A stretch of DNA of 64,000 bases from positions 8,432,001-8,496,000 of the forward strand of contig BSYQ01000002.1 of the NCBI GenBank assembly GCA_030272585.1, given 5' to 3'. Shown here one piece after another: positions 1 to 13,136 of this stretch. The DNA is from Bryopsis sp. KO-2023. Lineage: Eukaryota; Chlorophyta; Ulvophyceae; Bryopsidales; Bryopsidaceae. The notes under the pieces were generated by a model that was not told the DNA's origin, made no database searches, and was given only the letters and a program-made list of their open reading frames with translations. A program made the position numbers and the translations under genes. Position 1 is the first letter of the stretch; every line of letters begins with the position of its first letter.

Positions 1-3000
1 TTCCCATCGTTATTGCGAATGTCTTTCCTTGCATCTGCTAAAAAAAGTGAACCCACAAAACTGTTCTTTATCCAAAAAGAGATGCCAGTACGAGCTTTTT
101 CTTGTCACAAGGATCTCACATTTTCGATATCGATCAAATTTGGGTGATGTTTCCTTTGCAGAGTGCTAGATATTTTCTAGTGGAGACAAGAGTAAAAAAG
201 AGCACTAAGAATATTTCAAGGCACAAGCATATCTTGTGTTTTGAAGGGTTACTTTTTCTAGCCCAGAATCATTTCTACAAGGAATAATCAGCACCCAGAT
301 TTGTGCATGAGTTGAATTTGTATTGTCCTCATGGGATAAAGGACATAGGGAAAAAGCTTTAAAAATCTGAGTGGAGCTACCATGGTTAATCAATTCCCTG
401 GCTGTGTCAAGATGGCCATTCCTTGACGCCCAATGTAGCGCCGTGTTCCCCAAGCTAGTTTGAGTATCGACATTCGCCCCTGAAAAATTGAATTTTTAAT
501 CTTATCACCTCAACAAACAAAAAAAAAGTTCTTCGTTCACTTAAAAAATCGATAGCACAAAGATAAATCAAATTGTCTCGGGTTCCAACCGTTTTTAGAA
601 GAAAAGCTTTGTAAAAAACAGTTTTACATATTTATTTTCACGTCGCCCAACTATTTTTATCATGGAATTTCAAAAGATAGAAAAAGAAACAAAAATAGTT
701 CGACCATACTCAAAAAAATTATCATTGTGAAAACAACAAGCACTTCGATTTAGCAAGTGGAGGTGCCACTGTTCTTTGCCATCTTTGGTACGAAAGTAAG
801 AAAAGCATGCTGAAGCTTACCAGCGTCCAACAATTCCTTTACCACTTCGGGGTGGCCATTTTCAGATGCCCAATGCATGTGAGTTACATTTTTAACATCG
901 CTCAAATCAACATTGGATCCTGAACACGCACGCCAAAGGTACAATTTCAACTTCCTTTTCCTCTCAAGCTCAAGAGAGAGGCTAGTTTTCAGAAAGCCAC
1001 CAGGCATTTTTTGGGGAAAAAAATAACAAGTTCTCTAAATAAAACATAAGGGAATAATACTTCCTATTTCGAAAAAAGAAGCAAAAACAAATAAGAGTTT
1101 TCTTCTGAAGTTTTTGGCAAACCTTTCAAGAGTAGTGTTTTGACGATAGAATGATGTCCTCTGTGGGCTGCCCAGGAAAGTAGGGTTTTTTTATTGCCAT
1201 CTTGAGTATTTACATCAAATCCCATGGACATCAATGCCTAAAAAAGGTGCACATTTTAATACTACAGAAAGAAGTAAAGCTAAATGAAACAAAGTATGAT
1301 TTCACGTTACGAAACATGAAACAAGTAGATGGGAGAACCAAATGGGATTTTTTTTTACCTCGACCGTTTTAAGATCACTATTCTTGACGGCGTCCAACAA
1401 CAGTGGCGCACCTCGGTCCTGTTGTCAAACAAGATCATCAAGGCATATCTTTTTAAACGGGAGTAAAAAGTTCCAAAGCCGAACACGCAACACTAAAAAC
1501 ACTTGCAACAAATGATAAAGCTACTTCCCCTACCTTAAAATGATATTGCACAGTTCTCTCTGCAACAAATGAACAAAACTTTTCAGCAACACTTTTTTTT
1601 TTCTTTCTGTTTCTGAGGAGTTTTTGATATTATACGCAATTTTTATTGAATTTGTTGATCAAGAAGCACACGACTGCTTCAACGTTCACTTCTCTTTGTC
1701 GACCAAAATTGAGGATAAATGGAGCAAGTTTTTGGAAGATAGTGTTAAAAACTTTAACTCCCCCCCAAAAAAATAAAAAATAAAAAATAAAAAATAAAAA
1801 AAATCAACATTGAGTAGGGATTGCGATACCTATATTCTTAACCACTCCTTCCAACGCTTGCATCTCGTCATCTTTTTTTTGGATCATCTCTTTCTCTTTT
1901 CGCTCAGTTGCTTTTATCATCTCCTCTTTCTGGCTGATCACTTCATCTTGTTCTCTATTTTTTACCTCAAGCAATAAAACCCTTGATTCCTTTTCACGCT
2001 CCAGTGCTGCAAGGGACGAAAAAAAGCCTGTCTCTTCAACGTTTTCTTACTGACGAGTTAGAAACTGTGCAAGTCAAGTATTGACTGAATTTTCTACACT
2101 CTTGGCACATGGATCGCGCATACCTCGCAGCGCTTCGATCTCGTCCTGCTTTGCAGCTCTGTGGGCGACGTTCTCCTCAAGGGTCGTTCGAAGAGATGTT
2201 ATCAAGTCATCTCTCTGTTTCAACTGCTTCTCACCAGCCTCCAGTTGCTCACGAAAAAAAGTCATCATCGCGCGATCTTCTTTGAGACTCACTTGGAGAG
2301 AACTTATCATCGCATCTTTTTCTAGTAGTCTCTCGCTGTGCTCCGTCTCTTTCTCAAGAATTTCAGACCCAGCCTTTTTCAACTGCTCCCCATGGGCAGC
2401 AATCTGATCGTCTTTCTTTTTTAGTTGCCTCTGTACTTTCTTGACCTGCTCTCGAAGGGAAATCACAGTGGCGTGATATTCTTCAGCTTCACACTTGGCC
2501 TTTTTCAACTCTTCCCACGCAACAGCAATCTGTGCGTCTTTCTCGATGACTTGCTGACGAAGAGAATTCACCGCGGCTTTATCCTCTACACTATTCGCAG
2601 CTTGTGCTTGTAGCCTGCCTATGTCGGAGAGGGCATTTGAAATGAAGGCATCTTTCTGATGAATGAACGCATCTCTCTCATGAATGGCGGCGTCCCTCCC
2701 TGAGATACAATCGTTCTTCTCTTCGAGTTGCTTCGCAACGTTGTGCAGCTCTTTTTCTTTCGCGTCCACGGCGACCTGAACAACCGCACACAAACAAAAA
2801 TGTCCCCTCCTGGCGTTGTATGATTGTTGTCGAGTATAACTGGTCAAGAGAAGGGACGATTGAATTACCTTTAGCGAGCGTATCACTTCAGATACGTTGT
2901 CGACTTTCATCAACGACTGCTGCAGCCTCGATCCTGTGCCCAGTGGCAAACCAGAAAGAAACAATTCCTTAGAAATTTTCTGTACGAACTGGATCGTTTA

Positions 3001-4371
3001 AGAAGACAAGGGCGATGAATCAACAACACCACACCACTATATCCACCCCACTAAACTGCAGGGGGAAAGAGAAAAACGTATGGAATCGCACGAATGTTTG
3101 GAATCTAGCGCATGGTTTCGCGACCTGAATAGAGGTACAGAACGACACGAGGACAAGCAAGCGTGTCATTGCTCTTCGACTTCTTGGAATGAGGTCTCTC
3201 ACCTCGCACAAAGTCTTCTTGGGAACTGCGCAGGACCTCTTTACGAAAATCACCTCTACCTTTCAGCTCATCGAGACGGGCAGGAAGATCAGCGATTTCT
3301 GCTTGGGTGTCTGTCGTCTCCTTCTCAGTCGAACACTTCCCTAAAAAACAGCACAATGCGCCCCCTGACTACAACTGTCCCACAATCTCATGTAACAAAG
3401 CGTAAGGGCGCGTTTGTTGGTCGATAAGACACGACGACGGCTTTTGACAACATTTCCACGAACAATACGGAGCTTCAAGAGATGTTGGGCCGACGAAAGG
3501 GCTCCCACAGGAGCCACAGCACAGTCTTCTTTCCCCTCCACCCCCCCCAACCCAATATCGACATCAAGAAAAAAAAAAAGAAAAAACCATCAACACAGCC
3601 CCAGCTTGGATGCCCAAATCAACAGACTATCACATCACTCCAACCCCCTGAGAGCCGCCAGCAATCCGTGTTCGATTCACACAGGAACACCCCAGTATCC
3701 ACCCCGCTGACCCGAACGGCGAATGAGAAAAAGAATACGGAAGCGCATATAACATTTGGACAGTCCCAAGCAGAAAAACTAGAAACGGCGCAACAAGCAA
3801 GAGAAGCCGTGGAATCCGACTTTCTGGGTATAGGTCGTCTCACCTCGCACAGGGTCTTCTTGAAAACTGCGCATGGTCTCCTTACGAAAATCACCTCGGC
3901 CTTCTAGTTCATTCAGACGGGCACGAAGATGTGCGATTTCCGCTTGAGCATCTGGCTTCTCACGCTCACCCAAACGCTTCCCTGTAAAAACAAGCCAAAA
4001 GAATCTCAGTGTGGCCCCTGACTGCAATGCTGTCGAAACCTGATCAGGTAAGAAAACGTACAGACGCACGTTTTCTAGCTGATACGACGGCACGACCCTT
4101 CTGGACAACATTCACACAAACAACACGGAGCTTCGCAGGCGGCTATCGTGGATCGAAAGAGAAAGAACGCTGTGCAGTGCCTGATGTGGTATCAACGTCC
4201 CTAGCTGTTCGAAAAAAAAGCACGTCCTTTGTGACAATACGAGCAGAAGAACGCGGTGTTACCTCGTATGGAATCATCCCGACCGTCCGACATGGGCTCG
4301 TTGCAAAGCTTGTCTTCGACTGCTTCACCCCAAGACCCTCTCCGACTGTTCGACTGCAGGCTGGAATCCAT
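1..4371 (-). CDS. Coiled-coil/ankyrin-repeat protein, gene A (3' end outside window)
   Basis: Predicted exons in transcription order: 4371-4263, 3981-3844, 3340-3203, 2933-2869, 2775-2124, 2006-1830, 1559-1534, 1418-1359, 1237-1123, 919-821, 479-381 and 37-1, which runs off the edge. All junctions keep frame, giving 571 residues so far. Residues 1-150 are charged short exons. About 151-430 is a long heptad-like coiled coil rich in E, K, Q and L. From about 455 there are ankyrin repeats, including the motif TALHWASRNGHLDTARELI; the last full repeats are single 99-base phase-1 exons. The ATG at 4371 is conserved in the mirror-image paralogue at 7125. A 26-base exon (1559-1534) is inferred only from phase and splice sites. 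Ankyrin plus coiled coil suggests a scaffold or protein-binding role; no enzymatic domain is visible. It lacks the extra exon of gene B and has a coiled-coil exon 49 codons longer. Confidence 0.75.
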
Positions 4372-4830
4372 TGCTGTGCTCACAAGAGTCGTTTGAAACT
4401 GTAGAGCTGCGAGACCTTTTTAAGCCTCCAGGAGGAGTGGTCGCGTCTTTCGTTTCGGTTGTGACTTGAGGGAACACTATGAGATGTTTTTCGCACTCGC
4501 TGAGCGAACACTCGCATACGTGTATCCCCTTCCTATCTTTTCGGCGACCCAACCCGACCCAACCCGCTAGTGTACCGCACATGGACAGTAAGTCGCCGTT
4601 TGAGATCAAAACACACGCCAGAGGGAGGCGAAAAAATGAAGGTGCCGCGATAACTGTCGCTTCTACCATAGAGCGCGCCGCCTTTGAAAAGGGCGATCGC
4701 ATATGCTGCCAATCCTCTCCTTTCGTTTCGTTTTGTGTTGGTGCTGTTACTGTTGCTCTTGCTGTTGCTCTGCATCGAACTGTTGTAATTCTGGCTCGCT
4801 TTCTTTGCTCCACAGGTCCACACCACAGGT
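4372..4830 (-). promoter_or_regulatory. Conserved upstream module of ankyrin gene A
   Basis: This stretch matches, in inverted orientation, 6790-7124 upstream of gene B, and more weakly 7930-8147 and 45560-45850. Shared words include CTAGCGGGTTGGGT and CTCGCAGCTC just before the first exon. Sequence conservation upstream of two live-looking starts suggests promoter and 5' UTR. No TATA box is evident. A latent splice acceptor (CACAG) sits two bases before the start codon, so this could also hold an unseen upstream intron. Confidence 0.4.
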
Positions 4831-4859
4831 TTCTAGGGAAGAGGATCAAAAGAGGGTGA

Positions 4860-6790
4860 ACTCTGGTATGTGGCTATTTCTTAACTCGCATAGACTTTAA
4901 ATATTAAAAATAGAGACCCTCACCATCATGGTGGTGAGCGAGATGTATAGGGGGGTTGGGGGGTTGATTTGTTTTGTGTGTGTGTGTGTGTCTAATGACT
5001 GTTTGTTTTACAGAAATGTTCCTACAGACCCAGATCTGTCTGCGACTCTTTTCTTTCACATAGAGCCGCAAAATTTAACTTCTGTAAAGTAAGAGGAAGT
5101 GATTTTTTTGGTTGTGTGTGTGTGTTTTATTTGGGTGGGGTAGGGGATAGGAAGTGAATCTGATTTTTCATAAATCTGTGGACTGGGCTCTGTTGGTTAC
5201 AGTTTTTGTGTTTTCAAGGGGTATGGTAGGGGTGTTCAACAGGGTTGATCAAGAATTGATGGATAATCTGAAGACAGTGGCGTTTTGTTCCTCTCACTCC
5301 TTTTTAGATTTTGAACTAATATTGTATTTTGATTTAGTTGCATATTTTTTTTTTGGGGGGGGGGAGAGTGAGAGACTAGCACAGAAGAGAAAGAGTGATA
5401 CACCTATGTTGTACTCAGTTAAGATTATGTACTGTGTCCGCCATCCATGGCTGGAAAATCAAGGCGTCTGAGTATTACAGGCGCTCTTGGAAAGCGTTTG
5501 TCGGCCCGTTCACACAGTTGTCGTTCTGTCTATCCACAGAGCTTGAGTGTTTTCCTAGTTTCTTGCGAAACGGCGGTTCCCATTCATTCATCTCCGCCGC
5601 ATTTCTGACACTAAATCAGCCCTCTTGAAACAACTAGAAATCGCGAAAAATAAATACAAAGGTACCAAAAACCGATAATCAGATTTGTAAAAAATTGGGG
5701 AGTTGAAAGATAATAAATAATATTCGTTTTCAGCAGAGAGTGGGAAAAAAAAGGATTGTGATGTAAGTGTGTGGAACGTTGATGTAATAAAAAACACCAC
5801 TTGGTGAAAGAAAACTAGTGGGTTGTTTGTGGAACCATGTCTGCAACATAGAATAGTGACAACGAAGGTCGTAAGCTTCACATCTCAAAAACCCTTGCTT
5901 GGTACTGCCAGTCCAATAGAACACCCACAGTTCTCTCTTCTAATTCATCATAGGCATTAATTGTTCACACCCATCAAGAAATGTCAATTGAACAGCCATC
6001 TGACAGCTCAATTTCCCCATTAACAATTCCACAGGAGGTTAAAAGAATATGATTGATTTGTTTTGCTACATGCAAATCAGGAACAGAACTGAATTAGGAT
6101 TAGAAAGTGGATATTCATTCTAATATCAACTGCTACATCAGGGGTTTTCCTTTTGGAAGGAATGATCTTTTCCTTTTTGCTTCTGTCAATATTAGATTGC
6201 ACCGGTCCCTCCACTTCTTTTTCTTTTTTTCCCTTTTTTTGGGGGTGCATTGAACATTCAGCATATGCTGCACGCTCTGGCAGTTGATCCGTCGAATACA
6301 TTGATGATGGCAGTCTTGATGGCTTCAGCAGAAGGCCTCTGAAATTCTGTCCTGTGTCGTTCACACAGACGACGACTTTATCGCCTACCACACCCAGACA
6401 TCAACCACCCATGGTCCACCCCTTGTGTCATACTGGAAACCGAAATTCAAAGAAAAGCTTTTTCCTGCACATCAAAATGTTGAAAAAAAGATAAGGCACC
6501 CGAACATATTCCTAGATTGGGAAGCGTTTTAACGAAGAGAAGCGCTTCTTTGGATTTGTTCTCGTCCCCCCTCCTCCGCGTTGAATACCTCGCCGCCACT
6601 TCTATTTTCAATACTTCAAGTCTCAGCGAATCAAGGAAAGCCAGATACCGTAGTAGTTCATCCTTTTCTTCCTTAACAACCTGTTGTGTGCAACTGGGGA
6701 GTGAAATTAGCTACCAGAATGATAAGATTTTGAAGTAGAGCAACAGCACCAACACCAACACCAAACAATTTACGAAATCCTTTCCTGGAA
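4860..6790. other. Unique centre between the two mirror-image ankyrin genes
   Basis: This spacer is not shared by the two arms. It holds GT runs (about 4972-4992 and 5113-5124), a G run near 5354 and long T-rich tracts. Two stretches look weakly coding: plus strand about 5563-5660 (a basic, lysine-rich frame ending before a GT) and minus strand about 6680-6500 (a frame with many L, E, K and R, containing DELLRYLAFLDSLRLEVLKI). Neither could be joined into a gene, and neither matches a family I know. Confidence 0.3.
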
Positions 6791-7124
6791 AGGCATGGCA
6801 GCACATGCGATCACCCTTTTCAAAGGCGGCGCGCTCCTGTGGCAGAAACAACAGTTATCGATGCACCTTGTTTTTTCCGGCTCCTTCTGGCGTGTGTTTC
6901 GATCTCGAACGGCGAATTCCTGTCCACGTGCGGTACACTAGCGGGTTGGGTCACCGAAAAGATAGGAAGGAGACACACGTACGCGGTGTTCACTCACCGA
7001 CTTCGAAAAACGTCTGATCGTGTTCCCTCAAGTCACAACCGAAACGACAGACGCGACAACTCCTCCCGGAAGCTTAAAAAGTCTCGCAGCTCCATAGTTT
7101 TGAAAGACTTTTGTGGACACAGGA
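6790..7124 (+). promoter_or_regulatory. Conserved upstream module of ankyrin gene B
   Basis: Inverted copy of 4372-4830, ending immediately before the conserved ATG at 7125. It contains the same CTAGCGGGTTGGGTCACCGA block and CTCGCAGCTCCATAG leader. The same block recurs inside gene B (7930-8147) and far away at 45560-45850, so the module has been copied at least four times. Promoter function is inferred from position and conservation only. Confidence 0.4.
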
Positions 7125-10100
7125 ATGGATTCCGTCTTGCAGCCAAACAGCTGGAGGGGCTCTTGGAGTGAGGCAGCCGGGGACAAGCTTTGCCACACGC
7201 CCATGTCAGACGATCGGCATGATTCCATACGAGGTAACACACCACCTCCTTGTCCCCATATTCCCGAAAAACACGCGCGCGCAGTTCTTTGGACCGGAGA
7301 GGTGTTGCTACTAAAGCAGCCGTAGCACGGCCTTCTTCTCCTCTCGAAATCAATAGCGACACCTCAGAAGCTCCGTGGTTGTGTAAATGTTGTAAAAACC
7401 ATCCGCGGTGTCTCATCAGCTAGCGAACGTGCGTCGTTCCGCTGTTCTCGTTTCTTTTTTTGAGGTTTTGTCACGGTTGCAGTCAGGGGCCACACTGTGC
7501 GCTTATGCAGGGAAATGTTCAGGTGAGCGCGAGAAGGCAGGTGGTCAAGTGGGATTTCGTTCTCTTCGTGGCCGTCTGGATGACCCGGACGCCAGGGGTG
7601 ATTCTCGTAAGGAGATCATGCGCAGTTTTCAAGAAGACCCTGTGCGAGGTGAGAGGATATACACCCACAAAATCGGAGTGCGCGGATCGGTTCTTGTCGC
7701 GCCATTTCTATTTTGTCTGCTTGGGACTGTTCAAATGTTACATGCGCTTCCCTATTCATTTTCTCATTCGCCGTTCTGGTCAGCGGGGTGGATACCGGGG
7801 TGTTCCTGTGTGAATCGAACACGGTTTGCTGGCAACGCTCAGGGGGTTGGGGTGATGTGATATTCTGTTGATTTGGGTACCGAAGCTGGGGCTGTGTAGA
7901 TGCTCAAAACACTTTACCTGAGGGGAATGACAAATTTATTTCCTTATCAATCATTAAGTACATTTGAGAGGCAGCCGTCGCCGACCCCCAAAATTTATTT
8001 CCGTGTGCAACACGCGCGCATAGGTTGGATCACTGAAATGATAGAAACGAGATAGCCTTATGCGACTGTTGGCAATGTTATGGATAACGACAGACACGAT
8101 AGAATCTCTCGCAGCTCCGCACTCTTGAACGATTTCTTTTGACACAGGCGTTGCTTCCCTCCTGCAAGTGAATGGTAAAGGAGGTTTTGGAGTGAAAGAA
8201 GTTGAAGATAAGGTTCTCAGCGGGCCCTTTGCAGCCGATCAGGATCGTCCTCTGCAAGGTAACTGGGGATTATCTTGTGCTAATATTCACACCACGCAGT
8301 CTTCTTCACCCAACGAAACTTCGCCCACAGCACAGTATTCTTTCCTCGCCCCAACCAACCAACCAATACTGACATCTCCTGAAGCTCCGTGATGTTCCGT
8401 GGAAATGGTGTCAAGAGCCGTCTGCGCTTTGTTATATGAGGTTGTGGGACAGTTTCAGTCAGGGGGCGCATTGTGTTTTTTTTCAGGGAAGTGTTTGACT
8501 GAAAAGGAGACGCCAGACACCCAAGCAGAAATCGTTGATCTTCCTGCCGGTTTCGATGAGCTGGAAGGCAGAGATGGCTTTCGTAAAGAAGTCCTGCGCA
8601 GTTCCCAAGAAGACTTTGTGCGAGGTGAGAGACCTCATTCCAGGAAGTCGAAGAGCAATGACACGCTTGCTTGTCCTCGTGTCGTTCTGTACCTCTATAT
8701 AGGTCGCGAAACCATGCGCTAGATTCCAAACATTCATGCGATTCCATACGTTTTTCTCTTTCCCCCTGCAGTTTGGTGGGGTGGATATAGTAGTGTGGTG
8801 TTGTTGATTCGTCGCCCTTGTCTTCTAAAGAATCCAGTTCGTACAGAGAATGTTGTAACGATCTTTTTTCTTGCTTGCCACTCAGGTATCCCAGGATCGA
8901 GGCTGCAGCAGTCCCTGAGGAAAGTAGACAACGTGTCTGAAGTGATACGCTCGCTGAAGGTACTCCAATAGTCGTTTCTCTTGAGTCTTGATCAGATCTA
9001 CTCGACAAAAATCATACAACGCCAGGAGGGGACATTTTTGTTTGTGTGCGATTGTTCAGGTCGCCGTTGACGCGAAAGAAAAAGAGCTGCGCAACGTTGT
9101 GAAGCAACTTGAAGAGAAGAACGATTGTATCTCTGTCAGAGACGCCACCATTGATCAGAGAGACGCGTTGATTTCAAATGCTCTCTCCGACATCGGCAGG
9201 CTACAGGCACAAGCTGCGAATGTTGTAGAAGATCAAGCCGTAGTGGATTCTCTTCGTCAGCAAGTCATCGAGAAGAACAATCAGCTTGCTGTTTCGGGGG
9301 AAGAGTTGAAAAAGGCTGGGTCTGAAATTCTTGAGAAAAAGACGGAGCACAACGAGAGATTACTGGAAAAAGATGCCATGATAAATTCTCTCGAGGACAG
9401 TCTTAAGAAAGATCACGCCATGATGACTTTTCTTCATAAGCAGCTGGAGGCTGGTGGGGAGCAGTTGAAACAGAGAGATGACTTGATAGTATCTCTTCAG
9501 GCGACTCTTGAAGAGAACGTCGCCCACATAGCTGCAAGGCAGCACGAGATCGAAGCGCTGCGAGGTATGCGCGATCCATGTGCCAAGAGTGTAAAAAAGT
9601 CAGTCAATATTTGACTTGCACAGTTTCGAACTGGTCAGTAAGAAAACGCAAAGGAGACAGGCTTTTTCTTCGTTCCTTGTAGGTGAGTTTGCAGCACTGG
9701 AGCGTGAAAAAGAATCAAGGGTTTCATTGCTTGAGGTAAAAAATAGGGAACAAGATGAAGTGATTAGCCGGAAGGAGGATATGATCAGAACAAGTGCGGA
9801 GAGCCTCGAGAGGAACGTCGCCCAGAGAGTTGCCAGGGAGGAAGAGATTGAAGCTGTGCGAGGTACGCATGCTCAAGATGCCAAAAACAGGAGAGATGTA
9901 GTCCATATTTGAGCTGCATCATTTTTAGCTGGGATAAAATGGTAAGGCTAAAGGCTTTTTGTTTCTCGTTGTAGCCAGCTGTGAGGGAAAATTGACTGGG
10001 AAAGACGAAAAGATCACAGCGCTGGAAGAAAACATCAGGGAGCGAGATGAAGGGATTGATCGGAAGGAGGATATGATCAGAGAAAGTGCTGAGAGCCACC

Positions 10101-12928
10101 AAAAAAAATGCAGCGAGCTGGAAGCGTTGAGAACAGAGTTTGACGACATAAGTATGGCATATTACAAAACCTACCAAATCCTCGGTTCTACATTCTACAG
10201 AACGCCGAATATAGTGTTCGTCATCACATTTTTAATACACGCACTCCACTCATCCCAGGAAATTTAACTATTTTCGGATTTTTTTGTTGCAGAGAAGATT
10301 GTCGCTTCTCATGTCAAGACAGACAAGGTAATTTTATGATGCATTTCAAGTTTCACTCGAACCCACCTGGTTATATTCTGGATATTTTTATTATGCCTGA
10401 AAAAAATTAATTTTGATTTTGCTTTCCTGTTGTATTAAGGAGACAAGTGCGAGACTGGTTCTGGATGCTGTCGAAGATGGTAACCTTCTACAAGTCAAGG
10501 TAAGAAAATCGTGATTCTCTGACCGAACTTGTTTCTTATTATCATCGCATGCAAACTTTTTTTTTTTTGCCGAAGACTTTTTGAATAGATGGTGTGACAA
10601 TGTGCATTTTTCAGGCGTTCATATTCATGGGATTTGATGTAAATGCTCAAGACGAAGAAAAAAAATTGACCCCACTACACATGGCTGCCGAGTATGGTCA
10701 TCTTTCTATCGTCGCAACTCTACTTTCAGCAGGTTGGTGAAGAACTTGAAAAGAAGACTGTGTTTGCTATGTTTTCTTGCTCTCTCGCTTTCTCTGTTTT
10801 CATTAGAGATGGCATAATTGTTTCATATGTTTTTTTTTCACCTTCAAAACTGCTCGTATCCATATAAATCTTGAACCATTTTTAAAGCGAATAAAAACTG
10901 TTTTCAAGCAATCGCGTTGCATTGATGCTTTTGCCAGGTCAGAACTTCAGTTTTTCTGTTAATTGTGAATAAGCACTTGCTTGGTCGTGCATGGTCAGGG
11001 GCCAATATTCATATGGAAGGGTATGTGGGAAATAGTCCATTACATTTCGCATGCAGAAATGGCCACCTCGAAGTGGTCGAGGCAATGATCCACGCTGGTA
11101 GGCCTTTGCTCGCTTATTTTTTCTTATCAATCATTCAAAACAAACAAAAGGCGATTTTACCCACTGAAAAAGAAGTGTCAGCGTTCATAATATGTTGTTT
11201 TTACGGCCCAGCCACTGTTAAAGTTAGCTCGGAACTCGTCCGACTGTCCACAAAAAGGAAACTTTCGCTGAATGAACAGAAAAAGATATATCCTCCTTCT
11301 AGTAAACATGGATAGTATCAGTTTTACTCATTCATTCATCTAAACTCTGTGTACCGTTTTGAGTACTGTAATACGCAAATCTTTCACATTGCTTTAGGAT
11401 CGCTGTCTTTTTTTTCGCCTACCTTATTTTCGTTTCCAAAGATAGGCACGAAAATAACGTAGGCGCGAAAGAAATGCAGACGCGCAAACTTAACTCGCCC
11501 CTAGACTTGGCTGTGCCTCCGTAGTTGTGCCTAAAACTGTTCTACAGTCACGCCTCAAGACCACCAAAGTCCATTGAGTCGCCGTCAGCGGACAGCTCGA
11601 TCGAACGAACCCGAGCCATGTTTGCCAATTTCGTTCCTGCTCTTTTTTCGCCTACCTTATTGTCGTGTTTTGGTCTGCGCGCGAAAATAAGGTAGCGCGA
11701 AAAGATTTGCGTATTACAGTAATCTGGAATTCTCATTGGAAGTTGTGTAGAGCCTAAGATATTTATAGTGTCGACGATACTCTGTGACTTCCTGGAAGCG
11801 TAACTCAGTTTTTTCCCAGGAAATTAGAAAAACTTTGGTTGTCCTCGACACTTTCTTGGTGGGCCTTCTCAATTTGTGCGTTAAAAAAAAACTACTAATA
11901 GTTGCTTCCCGTCGCCGTGCGTTGTCGTTCTTGTTCAGGGGCCAATGTTGATAAGAAATGTGACATCGGTTGGACTCCACTGCATGATGCATCTCGAAAT
12001 GACCAACCCGCAGTGGTGAAGACACTGTTGCACGCTGGTAAACTTTTGCTCCTTCACTTGTTTTTTAAATCAGTATGTTCACATGAAACAGAGGAAAGGG
12101 AATTCAAAAAATCAATCAACACAAGAGTGAATTCCACTGATGGAAAGCAAGTAGCTTCAGTTTTCGGTGGCAACTTTTTGAGTAAAATCGAAGATTTTCT
12201 TGCTTTTTCCTCGTTTTTTTGGTTGACCGCTAAAAAAGAATCCTTGGGCGGAATTCTCATCCGGAAACACCTGGAACCCGGTCGAATTTGATATATTTTC
12301 AGTCAAAAATATAACCGTTATTGTATAAAAACGGCAGGAAGAATTCGTTTTCTTTTTTTGATGGACAAGATAAGGATCTGTCGATCCCTTTTTTCAGGGG
12401 CATATGTCGATGCTGAAAATAAGCGGGGGAAAACGGCGCTACATGTGGCGTCCATGCATGGCCACCTTGACACAGCCAGGGAATTGATCAGCGGTGGTAG
12501 GTCACCCTGATATATCATTTTTTTTCTCAGTTGTTTGGGGTGTCACTCCCATCAAGACGATACAAATTCATACAAAAATTTGGCAACTGAGAATTTTTTT
12601 AAGGATGTATCCAGGCTGGGATAAAAAATCAAATTATAGTTTTCTCACAGCTTACAATTTTTTTCAAGGGGGGTTATCTAGAAGAAATACCCACTTCTAT
12701 CAATATCATAGAAACGTGATTGGATTGCAGAAAACCAAGACTCCCTGTAAAGAGAAAACGCTCATATCTATTTCCAGGACCCATAATATGTCTGGCTTTT
12801 TTTTCGAAGGTGCAAAGAAAGACATCTGTGATAAAAATGGAAATACTGCTGCCGAGGTTGTGTGGCAAGCGAGAGAGGATTGCAACGAGTCACTCAAAAA
12901 AGAGCTTGAAGTTTTTCTAAATAGTTAA
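7125..12928 (+). CDS. Coiled-coil/ankyrin-repeat protein, gene B (complete)
   Basis: Fifteen predicted exons: 7125-7233, 7511-7648, 8148-8258, 8487-8624, 8886-8959, 9060-9564, 9683-9862, 9975-10151, 10293-10327, 10440-10499, 10615-10732, 10999-11097, 11939-12037, 12398-12496 and 12810-12928. They sum to 2061 bases, 686 residues plus stop, with every phase matching. Residues about 191-480 form a long coiled coil (heptads such as KEKELRNVVKQLEEKND). Residues 510-686 hold four ankyrin repeats and a capping half-repeat; three consecutive repeats are separate 99-base phase-1 exons, each starting G-A-N/Y and ending in GG or AG. Exon 2 and exon 4 are related to each other, as are exon 1 and exon 3. 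Exon 3 is absent from gene A and comes from a duplicated promoter plus first exon. Likely a cytoplasmic scaffold; the function is unknown. Confidence 0.8.
7930..8258 (+). repeat. Duplicated promoter/first-exon module inside gene B
   Basis: This piece is a diverged tandem copy of 6900-7233: the CTCGCAGCTCCGC leader, then the first-exon homologue, then a donor. Its start codon is gone, but the latent acceptor in the leader (GACACAG, ending 8147) opens a 111-base frame that continues in phase 1 to the donor at 8259. It is therefore predicted as internal exon 3 of gene B. Gene A lacks this block. Confidence 0.6.
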
Positions 12929-13096
12929 AAGCTATGAGCAGCTGCATTTCGACTGTTCCTTTTTTTCTGCTTGACTCTCTGTAGTAGTAGCAAAGGAAAG
13001 CGTTGTTGTCTCTATGCTACTGTTGTTTTGTTTGAAGAGGGATCTTTCCGCTTTGTTTGTGGTGATTTTGCCTCTTTCATCACAAATCCTGCGTAT

Positions 13097-13136
13097 TTGC
13101 TAGAATAAGGCCTTATTCTAGCAAGGCCCTAGGGCC
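13097..13136. repeat. Perfect 28-bp palindrome followed by a 12-bp palindrome
   Basis: TTGCTAGAATAAGG and its exact reverse complement meet without a spacer at 13097-13124. The next 12 bases, GGCCCTAGGGCC, are a second perfect palindrome. It lies between the ankyrin gene and the ARF gene in otherwise gene-free DNA (12929-13730). Confidence 0.85.

Noticed and set aside
8280-9008. 242-residue frame on the minus strand
   Set aside because: It is antisense to gene B exons 4 and 5. Its similarity to a plus-strand frame at 3080-3427 only reflects the inverted gene pair.
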